A stretch of 64,000 nucleotides of DNA from Mayamaea pseudoterrestris (taxonomy: Eukaryota; Bacillariophyta; Bacillariophyceae; Sellaphorales; Sellaphoraceae): assembly GCA_027923505.1 (NCBI GenBank), contig BROI01000011.1, forward strand, positions 1 to 64,000. Direction: 5' to 3'. Each line of letters starts with the position of its first letter. Position 1 is the stretch's first letter. The position numbers and the translations under genes were made by a program. This document shows positions 1 through 11,700 of the stretch, piece by piece. The notes under the pieces are model-generated. The model had not been told where the DNA came from, did no database searches, and saw nothing but the letters and a program-made list of their open reading frames with translations.

Positions 1-168
1 CCTAGCCTAACCCTAACCCTAACCCTAACCCTAACCCTAACCCTAACCCTAACCCTAACCCTAACCCTAACCCTAACCCTAACCCTAACCCTAACCCTAA
101 CCCTAACCCTAACCCTAACCCTAACCCTAACCCTAACCCTAACCCTAACCCTAACCCTAACCCTAACC
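1..168. repeat. Telomeric repeat array, C-rich strand
   Basis: About 27 near-perfect copies of CCCTAA run from the first bases, after one variant unit (CCTAGCCTAA), to about 168, where the array changes directly into satellite DNA. A C-rich strand at the 5' edge is what a left chromosome end looks like when read inward, so the window begins at or very near a real chromosome terminus. The TTAGGG-type telomere is found in diatoms and other stramenopiles as well as in animals and fungi, so alone it does not fix the lineage. Confidence 0.97.
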
Positions 169-2219
169 TGACCATTCCATGCTTTAGGCCTCCAGGCAGT
201 CCGTTTTGTACCATGTCAGACCATCCTCATGTCCATGGCACACCCTGGACATGTTTTGTTTGACTCCTTGGGTTGTTGGGTGATCAGGGGACGGGGCATT
301 GTAGTGCTATGATTCCATAATTTGCGGTGTTGGCCACACCCATTTTGCAGATGGTGTAGGCTTTCAGGCAGTCCGTTTTGCACCATTTCAGCCCATCCTC
401 ATGTCAATGGCACACCCTGGACATGTTTTGCCTGACTCATTGGGTTGTTGGGTGGCCAGGGCATGGGGCATTGTAGTGGTATGATTCCTTAATTTGGGGT
501 GTTGGCCACACCCATCTTGTAGACCATTCCATGCTGTAGGCCTCCAGGCAGTCCGTTTTGTACCATGTCAGACCATCCTCATGTCAATGGCACACCCTGG
601 ACATGTTTTGCATGACTCATTGGGTTGTTGGGTGATCAGGGGACGGGGCATTGTAGTGGTATGATTCCATAATTTGCGGTGTTGGCCACACCCATTTTGC
701 AGATGGTGTAGGCCTCCAGGCAGTCCGTTTTGCACCATTTCAGCCCATCCTCATGTCAATGGCACACCCTGGACATGTTTTGCCTGACTCATTGGGTTGT
801 TGGGTGGCCAGGGCATGGGGCATTGTAGTGGTATGATTCCATAATTTGGGGTGTTGGCCACACCCATCTTGTAGACCATTCCATGCTGTAGGCCTCCAGG
901 CAGTCCGTTTTGTACCATGTCAGACCATCCTCATGTCAATGGCACACCCTGGACATGTTTTGCATGACTCATTGGGTTGTTGGGTGATCAGGGGACGGGG
1001 CATTGTAGTGGTATGATTCCATAATTTGCGGTGTTGGCCACACACAATTTGCAGATGGTGTAGGCCTCCAGGCAGTCCGTTTTGCACCATTTCAGCCCAT
1101 CCTCATGTCAATGGCACACCCTGGACATGTTTTGCCTGACTCATTGGGTTGTTGGGTGGCCAGGGCATGGGGCATTGTAGTGGTATGATTCCATAGTTTG
1201 GGGTGTTGGCCACACCCATCTTGTAGACCATTCCATGCTGTAGGCCTCCAGGCAGTCCGTTTTGTACCATGTCAGACCATCCTCATGTCAATGGCACACC
1301 CTGGACATGTTTTGCATGACTCATTGGGTTGTTGGGTGATCAGGGGACGGGGCATTGTAGTGGTATGATTCCATAATTTGCGGTGTTGGCCACACCCATT
1401 TTTCAGATGGTGTAGGCCTCCAGGCAGTCCGTTTTGCACCATTTCAGCCCATCCTCATGTCAATGGCACACCCTGGACATGTTTTGCCTGACTCATTGGG
1501 TTGTTGGGTGGTCAGGGCATGGGGCATTGTAGTGGTATGATTCCATAATTTGGGGTGTTGGCCACACCCATCTTGTAGACCATTCCATGCTGTAGGCCTC
1601 CAGGCAGTCCGTTTTGTACCATGTCAGCCCATCCTCATGTCAATGGCACACCCTGGACATGTTTTGCCTGACTCATTGGGTTGTTGGGTGGCCAGGGCAT
1701 GGGGCATTGTAGTGGTATGATTCCATAATTTGGGGTGTTGGCCACACCCATCTTGTAGACCATTCCATGCTGTAGGCCTCCAGGCAGACCGTTTTGTACC
1801 ATGTCAGACCATCCTCATGTCAATGGCACACCCTGGACATGTTTTGCATGACTCATTGGGTTGTTGGGTGATCAGGGGACGGGGCATAGTAGTGGTATGA
1901 TTCCATAATTTGCGGTGTTGGCCACACCCATTTTGCAGATGGTGTAGGCCTCCAGGCAGTCCGTTTTGCACCATTTCAGCCCATCCTCATGTCAATGGCA
2001 CACCCTGGACATGTTTTGCCTGACTCATTGGGTTGTTGGGTGGCCAGGGCATGGGGCATTGTAGTGGTATGATTCCATAATTTGGGGTGTTGGCCACACC
2101 CATCTTGTAGACCATTCCATGCTGTAGGCCTCCAGGCAGTCCGTTTTATACCATGTCAGACCATCCTCATGTCAATGGCACACCCTGGACATGTTTTGCA
2201 TGACTCATTGGGTTGTTGG
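169..2219. repeat. Subtelomeric satellite, 352-bp dimeric unit (telomere-side block)
   Basis: The shared phrase AGGCCTCCAGGCAG recurs at 186, about 358, 538, 710 and 890, giving alternating spacings of 172 and 180 bp. The two monomers differ mainly at the join: one has CATTTTGCAGATGGTG and the other CATCTTGTAGACCATTCC. Together they make a 352-bp dimer, present in nearly six copies. Some places hold two 180-bp monomers in a row (around 1570-1750). Copies are nearly identical, so the array is homogenised. It is cut on the right by the Copia element. Short open frames in it are products of the repeat and not genes. Confidence 0.95.
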
Positions 2220-2548
2220 TGACACAATATTATTGAGTTGAGTTGACCTGCGTCTTATGACAAGACGGTTAGCTACCTGTGTTTTGTATGCATTTAATCC
2301 TGTGCAGGGTTGAGTCACACTTGTGACCGAATCCTCACATACATGAGTGAAATCGCTGACGATCGAGGCGTGAACCTCGACCGTGAACCCAGTGAGAACG
2401 AGAAGGAAGCGCACGAGTAGAGTAGCGAGTAACATGCACTATTCTAGCAATTGAGTTTGTTTGTTTGCTTTACGCTGGACGAAGAGGTTGATCGCTCCGA
2501 GTCCATTGTAGTCGCTGGAATAAAGGTTCGTCTGATATTATCGTGTCA
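2220..2548 (+). repeat. 5' LTR of the Copia element
   Basis: The LTR starts TGACACAATATT, directly after satellite sequence (GGTTGTTGG), and ends ATTATCGTGTCA, so its short terminal inverted repeats are TGACAC and GTGTCA. Its first 195 bp recur at 8563-8757 with one mismatch. It would carry the element's promoter and polyadenylation signals; neither was pinned down. Confidence 0.88.
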
Positions 2549-2767
2549 GATTAACAGTCTTGCTAGCTTGTCTTGACCTGAGAGAGCTGTGCGAAAGAGA
2601 GAGAGTGAAAGAATCGAGAAATTGAGAGAGAAAGAGCAGATTCCTTGCGGCGTCGTCAATCCGAATACTTGACACGAGCGCGTAGAACAGGATCGTATAA
2701 GGCTCGACTGCATTGAGAGCGGTTGTTGTGTAAGAAAGGACTTGCGGAAAGCGAGGTATTCACTATC

Positions 2768-4249
2768 ATGGTTGCGATTACTGCGGAAGCTTTGCAGCTT
2801 CTCTGCACGAACGTTTTCGGACGAGACATCCAAGAAGCGTTCTTGTTTTGGAATGTAACCACCACTACCCAGATGTTGAGATTGACCAAGGAGCAACTTG
2901 AAGCCCCCTACTGGGTCGACAGAGCCGCCATCCAAGCTGGCGTTGGACAACCTGAAGGCGCGCAACCCGACGATGCGCCCGGCGACGAGCCGGCCGAGGA
3001 ACCGGCCGAGGAACAAGCAGCCGCCGCCCCAGAACGATACGAAACGACACTAGCACCAGTCTACGTGAACCTTGTCCTCGATGCATGCGAATGGTTTACC
3101 ATGCACGACGGACCCCCGAACACCAAGAAGTGGGCGTTGCTTGATTTAGGCAAGCTCGAGCGATACCAAGCGATTCTCGCGGAACAAGAAATCGCGCGGA
3201 AGCGTGAAGAAGGATACTATGTACTCGAGTCCAAGAAGAAGCAAGCCGAGCTACTTGCCAAGCAACTCGAAAATGAGACCATCAAGGCTGAGAAGGCCGA
3301 AAAGGAAGAAGATGCCAAGGGTCGTTTCTCGAACCTCAAGACGAAACGAGACTATAAGGACTACAAAACGTTCCAACATCCCCACGCGTGGTTGAGTTGG
3401 AGCGCGTCTACCAAGGCAATCGCCAAGCTCCATGGCTGTTCTAACGTGCTCGACAGCAAGTACGTACCAGTCACGGAAGAAGAGAAATTAGAATTCGAGA
3501 ATCAGCAAGTCTTCATGTACACTGCGTTTCGCAATTGTCTCGAAGTCCCTGGACACCAGTCGCTCCTGATGAAGTACGGCGACAAGTCTGACGCTCAAGG
3601 CGTCTATCGCGAACTCGCGACCAAGTTTGGTTCCGGCGAGTTAGCTACCATCCAAGCGAACGAACTGCAAGCCAAGCTTGCGACGATTCGCCTAGATTCG
3701 ACCTGGACGAAAGGACACTACAAGTTCCTAAACTACATCGAACAGCTCATGAAGAATCTCGAAGAGTTCCGTCCTGGAGTGACGGATGACAAGAAAAAGT
3801 ACTACTGGCTCCGAGCTGCAGTGGAAGGCGACGAAGAATTCGGCCCCACATGCACGACGTTCGACCAGCACTTGCAATTTGAACGACGACGCATCATCAG
3901 TGCAAATGGTGACCCAGACGCCGTCGTGACGGAAGATTATGACTGTCTTTTCGACATGTTGTCGCAGCAGGCTCTGCGCGTCGACAACAAGAACGCCAAG
4001 TTGAATAAGGGCAAGAAGAACGCCGACCGCCAAGCGAACAACGCGAACACTTCCGGACAAGGACGTGGTAATGGACGCGGTTCCGGTCGTGGCGGAGGAC
4101 GCGGCGGCCAAGGCGGACGCGGCGGTGGACGAGACGGTGGACGCGGTTCCCAAGTGAGCCGTGGTTCCGGAGGACGAGGCGCTTCCGCAACCAGCCACTA
4201 CCAGCCGGTACGCCAAAAGCGCATCGAATCGATCCTGGTGATTATCTGA
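2768..4249 (+). CDS. Copia Gag-like protein (fossil element)
   Basis: This is the first coding part of the Copia element, about 493 residues from the first in-frame ATG at 2768. The middle holds a charged, probably coiled-coil stretch rich in Glu and Lys, then a region of the kind seen in Copia Gag proteins (UBN2-like), which would build the particle shell. The C-terminal tail is a dense Arg-Gly series (GRGSGRGGGRGGQGGRGG) where many Copia Gags carry a CCHC zinc knuckle; RGG tracts also bind RNA, so it may take over that role. Assignment rests on position before pol and on composition. Confidence 0.75.
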   Translation: MVAITAEALQLLCTNVFGRDIQEAFLFWNVTTTTQMLRLTKEQLEAPYWVDRAAIQAGVGQPEGAQPDDAPGDEPAEEPAEEQAAAAPERYETTLAPVYVNLVLDACEWFTMHDGPPNTKKWALLDLGKLERYQAILAEQEIARKREEGYYVLESKKKQAELLAKQLENETIKAEKAEKEEDAKGRFSNLKTKRDYKDYKTFQHPHAWLSWSASTKAIAKLHGCSNVLDSKYVPVTEEEKLEFENQQVFMYTAFRNCLEVPGHQSLLMKYGDKSDAQGVYRELATKFGSGELATIQANELQAKLATIRLDSTWTKGHYKFLNYIEQLMKNLEEFRPGVTDDKKKYYWLRAAVEGDEEFGPTCTTFDQHLQFERRRIISANGDPDAVVTEDYDCLFDMLSQQALRVDNKNAKLNKGKKNADRQANNANTSGQGRGNGRGSGRGGGRGGQGGRGGGRDGGRGSQVSRGSGGRGASATSHYQPVRQKRIESILVII

Positions 4250-4607
4250 ACTTTGAACAGTTGTTGCAGAACCCCTGGTCGTATATGTCGTACGAACGAC
4301 TCGGCGCGACAACGACGAAACCCCGCTCATGGCTCGACGCGAAGCCGTCCCAAGACCAGCCACGACAAGACGCGCGAACAATGACAAAGGCCGCGCGTAC
4401 AACGCAGACACAGCGGCTGCCGCGGTGCCTGGTACAATCCTGTATCGGATGATGCTGTCTCGATCGCACCGGGACGACAGCCACCAAGAGGCGCACCGGA
4501 TGACATGATTAGATCTTTCCTTGCGAACGCTGCGTCGCGCGCACTCAAGCTGCGAATAACACCCAGCAAGAGTTTATGGGAAGCGATGGGCGTCGGTACG
4601 CGCGCGA

Positions 4608-7600
4608 ATGGTATCGGTGCGCTACACTGTGAATCGAGCTCGCAGCAACGAGACCCGCCAAGGATCGCTGATTGACGGCGGTGCGAACGGTGGACTCGCT
4701 GGAAGCGATATGAGAATCTTGAGTACTACCAACCACACGTGTAACGTGACAGGTTTGAGCGACCACACGGTTCGCGACCTCCAAGTCGGAACTGGCGTCG
4801 CATTGATTGAGACTCGGACTGGACCCATTATCGGTCAGTTCAACCAGTATGCTTTGTACGACGGTGCTGAATCCATTCATGCACCATCGCAGCTTCGTTC
4901 GTTCGGCCATCTGATCGACGACGTTGCTCGCTCCCAGAATGGAACACAAGCCATTGTCACCAGTTGTGGCAAGACCATCCCCTTGGCGATCCGCGACGGT
5001 TTGCCTCGAATGGATATGCGTCCGCCGACGGACGCAGAGTTGGAAATGTATCCGACGGTCATTTTCTCTGCGGACACCCTTTGGGATCCGGCGGACTTGG
5101 ACAATGAATGGAACGAAGAAGAACTTGAGTTTAATCGTCACCTCGACGAATTGGAAGAAACCCATGGTTTCGTCGACGCCCGCATGGATGACTTCGGCGA
5201 CGCCACCTACCGGAACAACATGAATTCAGTGGAACGTGTGGTGCAGTATGTCGATCGCAATCAGGCTGATACGACGCGCCAAGCCAATGCACGACGCATA
5301 ATGCCACAAGAACCTGACTACCAAGCGCTTCGACCCTACCTTGGCTACACGCCACTTGAACGAGTCAAGCGCACCATTAAGAATACGACACAGCTTTTCC
5401 GTGCATCGGCACACACCCCATTTCGCCAACACTTTAAGTCGCGATTCCCTGCCGCCAATGTGGTTCGTTTCCATGACGATACGGCGACAGATACCTGGTT
5501 TTCCAAGGAAGCTGCCTTTAACGACGGAATCCGCGGCCATGGCGGATGCAAGATGATGCAACTGTTCGTCGGCAAGAAGAGTCTGCTGACGAGGGGATAC
5601 CCACTGAGAACCGAGAGTGACATGCCCATGGCGCTCGAAGACTTCATTCGAGACATTGGCGCTCCCGACTTGCTCATTAGCGATAACTCGCGAGTGCAGC
5701 TCGGGAAGCAAGTTGAAACCTTGTTGCGATTCTACGCGATTCGTGACCAACAGAGCGAGCCCGGATACCAGAACCAGAACCCTGCCGAGCGTCGCATCCA
5801 AGAAGTCAAGTCATCAGTCCAGAACATCATGAACCGTACGGGCGCACCCGCTGGAGCCTGGCTCCTATGCGCGCTGTACGTAATCGCCTTATTCAACAAT
5901 CTGGCGACCGAGTCCCTCAACTGGAAGACCCCTACTGAAGCCGCCTTCAACCGAGTACCCGACATTTCGCCGTTCCTGCAGTTCAAGTTCTGGGAACGAG
6001 TCCTGTACGAGGCTGGAGCCGACGAGCCGCCGACATTTCCTCACACCAAGGAAGCAGCAGGACGCTGGGTCGGCATTGCAGAGAACAAGGGTGACATCCT
6101 CACGTACCAAGTTCGATCCGATCGGACTGGAATGGTTGTCGTCCGATCCAACGTTCGTCCCTTCTCCGAAGGACGTAACCTACGCGCTGAAGCTGAAAGC
6201 GCTCCTGAACCCGAGTCCGAACGACCACTGTTCGCGGAACCTGTCTTCGACGCGCGCCCTGCGCGTGAACGAGTCCAAGTTGAAACTGTCGACGAGTTTG
6301 ACGACGAATATGACCTAGTCGGTCCGGTGTTTGAACACGACCTTACACCGACCCCAGCGCCTGATTCTGGGGGAACCGTGGATGAAGACGCATTCACGTT
6401 GGAAAGCGCTGCCGAGTTAGCCGGTCTGGATCCCGACGGACCCATGCCGTCCTTTACTCCGGCTGAACTGATGGGACGCACTGTCCTTCTTGACGAGGAA
6501 GACGGCTCCACGCGACGTTACAAGGTTATTGAGCAACTAAACGATCGCGATGAAGCCAACCACAAGATTATCAAGTTTCGATTGAGTCTCGGCGACGGCG
6601 ACGTCGACGAACTTATTACCTACAACGAACTAGCCGACCTGTGCGAACGGCAAGATTCTTTACGACTGGGGGACGATGACAACGACGATCAGTACTACAA
6701 GTTTGATTTCATTGACGGACATGAAGGTCCACTGACACAAGCCGACGCTACGTATCGCGGCTCATCCTACAACTTGCTCATCCAATGGGCAAATGGCGAG
6801 AAGACCTGGGAGCCACTCGCATTGATTATCAAGTCCGACCCTGTGACCGTTGCCGAGTATGGCAAGCGCAAGGGCATGCTGGACAAGGATGGATGGAAGC
6901 GTTTGAAGCGCATGGCAGGACGCACTAAATTGTTTAACCGCATGTGCAAGGCTGCAAAGAAGAACCGTGTCCAAGAAGCGCGTTTCAAGTTTGGCGTTCA
7001 AGTTCCTAATACCTGGAAGGAAGCGAACCGCCTCGACGCTGCTAATGGAAACACCCTGTGGGCTGACGCCGTCAAGACTGAGATGGAGCAGCTACACGAG
7101 TACGACACTTTCATCGACAAGGGCATTGGTGCCTTCATGGAAAGTGACTGGAAGCGCATCAACGCGCATCTTGTTTTCGACTGCAAGAACGATCTACGAC
7201 GTAAGGCCCGACTCGTCGCCGGGGGACATCTGACCGCTCCGCCCAAGGACTCCGCCTACTCCGGCGTTGTATCTATGCGAAGCATCCGAACCATAGCACT
7301 GTTAGCTGAACTGAACGACCTCAAGTTTTGGGCTGCCGATGTCGGTAACGCCTACCTCGAGGCCAAGACCAAGGAAAAGGTCTACATTGTTGCCGGTCCC
7401 GAGTTTGGACCATTGGAAGGCCATACCTTGGTCATCTACAAGGCACTATACGGATTGCGCACTTCTGGCGCGCGTTGGCATGAGCACTTTGCCGACACAC
7501 TCCGCGACATTGGATTCTACCCAAGCTACGCGGATCCTGACGTCTGGATGAAAGACTGTGGCACTCACTACGAGTACGTCGGCGTGTTCGTCGACGATCT

Positions 7601-8551
7601 GGCTATGGCCATGAAAGATCCACAAGCCTTCACGGACCTCCTCAAAGAGAAGTACAAGTACAAGTTGAAGGGCGTCGGCGACATCAAGTATCACCTTGGA
7701 GCCGACTTCTATCGTGATCCCGATGGAACCCTCTGCATGAGCGCAAAGACCTACGTCGGTCGCATGCTCAAGAACTACGAGACCATGTTTGGCGAGAAGC
7801 CACGCAAGCGCAAGTCACCGCTTGACGACGGGGACCACCCCGAACTTGACCTTACCGAAGAGCTGGATGCCCGTGGCATTCAACAGTACCAGTCTCTTAT
7901 CGGTGCCCTCCAGTGGGCAGTGACCCTATGTCGACTTGACATTCCTTGTACCGTGCTGACACTTGGCCGATTCCGCTGCGCTCCGCTGCCAAGCTGCGGT
8001 ACCGGACCTGATTGACCGGACCAAGCCAAGCGAAGACCCGCGGGCTCGTGCAACTAACTACCTTTATGGACGCGAACCTGTACCATGATTACACTACTGG
8101 ACGTTCCGCAATGGGAGTCCTGCATTTCCTGAACCAGACGCCCGTCGAATGGTTCTGCAAGCGTCAGAATACTGTCGAGACTGCAACGTATGGATCCGAG
8201 TTCGTCGTCGCCAAGACCGCGACGGAACAGATTATGGATTTCCGATACTCCCTACGCATGTTGGGAGTTCCTTTGAGTGGACCAGCCTGGATGTTCGGCG
8301 ACAACGAAAGTGTCAAGAAGTCGTCAACGATCCCGCACTCCACACTTTCTAAGCGACACAATGCGCTCGCCTACCATCGAGTTCGCGAGGCCATTGCAAG
8401 CAATGTTCTGTACTTTGAGCACATCTTCGGCAAGCAGAACGTCGCCGACGTTCTTACCAAGTTCTTGCCGCATGCCACGTTCCGACCCCTGATCATCCCG
8501 ATTCTTTTCTGGAAGGGTGATACGACAAACCGATCGTTGTCACAAGCCTAG
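4608..8551 (+). pseudogene. Copia pol region: protease, integrase, chromodomain-like module, RT, RNase H
   Basis: The pol region reads in Copia order. A retropepsin-type segment (LIDGGANGG) comes first, then an integrase core with an ISDN segment and the ENPAE-like stretch NQNPAERRIQEVK, then an acidic linker. Next is a chromodomain-like module (YNLLIQWANGEKTWEPL) running into GWKRLKRMAG. The reverse transcriptase has the FVDD form of the catalytic box, and the RNase H domain ends shortly before the polypurine tract and 3' LTR. The chromodomain-like module between integrase and RT is a feature I associate with stramenopile Copia elements. As an element copy it looks lightly broken. Confidence 0.88.
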
Positions 8552-8562
8552 ATCAAGGGGGA

Positions 8563-8757
8563 TGACACAATATTATTGAGTTGAGTTGACCTGCGTCTTA
8601 TGACAAGACGGTTAGCTACCTGTGTTTTGTATGCATTTAATCCTGTGCAGGGTTGAGTCACACTTGTGACCGAATCCTCACATACATGAGTGAAATCGCT
8701 GACGATTGAGGCGTGAACCTCGACCGTGAACCCAGTGAGAACGAGAAGGAAGCGCAC
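8563..8757 (+). repeat. Partial 3' LTR of the Copia element
   Basis: The sequence starts TGACACAATATT directly after the purine tract AGGGGGA and matches the first 195 bp of the 5' LTR with a single mismatch, ending at GAAGGAAGCGCAC where minisatellite DNA begins. The near identity dates the insertion as young; the rest of the LTR is not present here. Confidence 0.9.
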
Positions 8758-11700
8758 TGCATTATTCTCACTGCCTCACTGCCTCGCTGGAAAAAGTTCC
8801 TCACGTGCCTCACTGGAATTCTCACTGCCTCACTGCAATCCTCACTGCCTCACTGTCTCACTGCCTCACTGCAATTCTCACTGCCTCACTGCAATTCTCA
8901 CTGCCTCACTGCAATCCTCACTGCCTCACTGCCTCACTGCTCACTGCCTCACTGCCTCACTGCAATTCTCACTGCCTCACTGCAATCCTCACTGCCTCAC
9001 TGCAATTCTCACTGCCTCACTGCAATTCTCACTGCCTCACTGCAATCCTCACTGCCTCACTGCAATTCTCACTGCCTCACTGCAATCCTCACTGCCTCAC
9101 TGCCTCACTGCAATTCTCACTGCCTCACTGCAATCCTCACTGCCTCACTGCCTCACTGCAATTCTCACTGCCTCACTGCAATTCTCACTGCCTCACTGCC
9201 TCACTGCCTCACTGCAATCCTCACTGCCCACGCCTCTCCTGCCTCACTGCAACTCCACTGCCTCACCTCACTGCAATCCTCACTGCCTCACTGCCTCACT
9301 GCCTCACTGCAATTCTCACTGCCTCACTGCAATCCTCACTGCCTCACTGCCACACTGCCTCACTGCAATTCTACCGCCCCTCACCTCTCATCCTGCCCAA
9401 CTCACTGCCTCACTGCAATTCTCACTGCAATTCTCACTGCCTCACTGCAATCCTCACTGCCTCACTGCCTCACTGCCTCACTGCAATTCTCACTGCCTCA
9501 CTGCAATCCTCACTGCCTCACTGCAATTCTCACTGCCTCACTGCAATTCTCACTGCCTCACTGCCTCACTGCAATTCTCACTGCCTCACTGCCTCACTGC
9601 AATTCTCACTGCCTCACTGCAATCCTCACTGCGCCTCACGCCTCACTGCATCTCTGCCCTCCTCACTGCCTCACTGCCTCACTGCCTCACTGCCTCACCC
9701 TACTGCAATTCTCACTGCCTCACTGCAATTCTCACTGCCTCACTGCCTCACTGCTTCTCACTGCCTCACTGCAATCCTCACGCCTCACTGCACCTCACTG
9801 CCTCACGCAATTCTCACTGCCTCACTGCCCACCTCACTGCTCTCACTGCCTCACTGCAATCCTCACCTCCCTCCCTCACTGCAATTCTCACTGCCTCACT
9901 GCAATTCTCACTGCCTCACTGCAATTCTCACTGCCTCACTGCAATCCTCACTGCCTCACTGCAATTCTCACTGCCTCACTGCAATCCTCACTGCCTCACT
10001 GCAATTCTCACTGCCTCACTGCAATTCTCACTGCCTCACTGCCTCACTGCAATTCTCACTGCCTCACTGCCTCACTGCCTCACTGCAATTCTCACTGCCT
10101 CACTGCAATCCTCACTGCCTCACTGCAATTCTCACTGCCTCACTGCAATTCTCACTGCCTCACTGCCTCACTGCAATTCTCACTGCCTCACTGCAATCCT
10201 CACTGCCTCACTGCAATTCTCACTGCCTCACTGCAATCCTCACTGCCTCACTGCCTCACTGCCTCACTGCCTCACTGCCTCACTGCAATTCTCACTGCCT
10301 CACTGCCTCACTGCAATTCTCACTGCCTCACTGCCTCACTGCAATCCTCACTGCCTCACTGCAATTCTCACTGCCTCACTGCCTCACTGCCTCACTGCCT
10401 CACTGCAATTCTCACTGCCTCACTGCAATCCTCCCTGCCTCACTGCCTCACTGCCTCACTGCAATTCTCACTGCCTCACTGCCTTTCTCACTGCCTCACT
10501 GCAATTCTCACTGCCTCACTGCAACCCTCCCTGCCTCACTGCCTCACTGCCTCACTGCCTCACTGCCTCACTGCAATCCTCACTGCCTCACTGCAATTCT
10601 CACTGCCTCACTGCAATCCTCACTGCCTCACTGCAATTCTCACTGCCTCACTGCAATCCTCACTGCCTCACTGCCTCACTGCAATTCTCACTGCCTCACT
10701 GCAATCCTCACTGCCTCACTGCAATTCTCACTGCCTCACTGCAATTCTCACTGCCTCACTGCCTCACTGCAATTCTCACTGCCTCACTGCAATTCTCACT
10801 GCCTCACTGCAATTCTCACTGCCTCACTGCCTCACTGCAATTCTCACTGCCTCACTGCAATTCTCACTGCCTCACTGCCTCACTGCCTCACTGCAATTCT
10901 CACTGCCTCACTCACTGCCTCACTCACTGCCTCACTCACTGCCTCACTGCAATCCTCACTGCCTCACTGCAATTCTCACTGCCTCACTGCCTCACTGCAA
11001 TTCTCACTGCCTCACTGCAATTCTCACTGCCTCACTGCCTCACTGCCTCACTGCAATTCTCACTGCCTCACTGCAATCCTCACTGCCTCACTGCAATTCT
11101 CACTGCCTCACTGCAATTCTCACTGCCTCACTGCCTCACTGCAATTCTCACTGCCTCACTGCAATCCTCACTGCCTCACTGCAATTCTCACTGCCTCACT
11201 GCCTCACTGCAATCCTCACTGCCTCACTGCAATTCTCACTGCCTCACTGCAATTCTCACTGCCTCACTGCCTCACTGCAATTCTCACTGCCTCACTGCAA
11301 TTCTCACTGCCTCACTGCCTCACTGCCTCACTGCAATTCTCACTGCCTCACTGCAATCCTCACTGCCTCACTGCAATTCTCACTGCCTCACTGCAATCCT
11401 CACTGCCTCACTGCCTCACTGCAATCCTCACTGCCTCACTGCCTCACTGCAATTCTCACTGCCTCACTGCCTCACTGCCTCACTGCCTCACTGCCTCACT
11501 GCAATTCTCACTGCCTCACTGCAATCCTCACTGCCTCACTGCAATTCTCACTGCCTCACTGCCTCACTGCAATTCTCACTGCCTCACTGCAATCCTCACT
11601 GCCTCACTGCAATTCTCACTGCCTCACTGCAATTCTCACTGCCTCACTGCCTCACTGCCTCACTGCAATTCTCACTGCCTCACTGCAATTCTCACTGCCT

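Larger units (their letters stand above)
2220..8757 (+). mobile_element. Ty1/Copia LTR retrotransposon, young fossil copy
   Basis: The element sits at the edge of the 352-bp satellite. It has a 329-bp 5' LTR with TGACAC...GTGTCA ends, gag, a pol region in Copia order (protease, integrase, reverse transcriptase, RNase H), a purine tract (AGGGGGA) just before the 3' LTR, and a partial 3' LTR that meets the minisatellite. The 195 bp that the LTRs share differ at one base, so the insertion is recent. The reading frames look lightly damaged, with perhaps two or three breaks. A target-site duplication cannot be tested because the right flank is satellite. Integrase before reverse transcriptase separates it from Ty3/Gypsy. 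Confidence 0.92.

Noticed and set aside
2-214. A Gly-Leu repeat frame across the telomere
   Set aside because: It is the translation of TTAGGG repeats.
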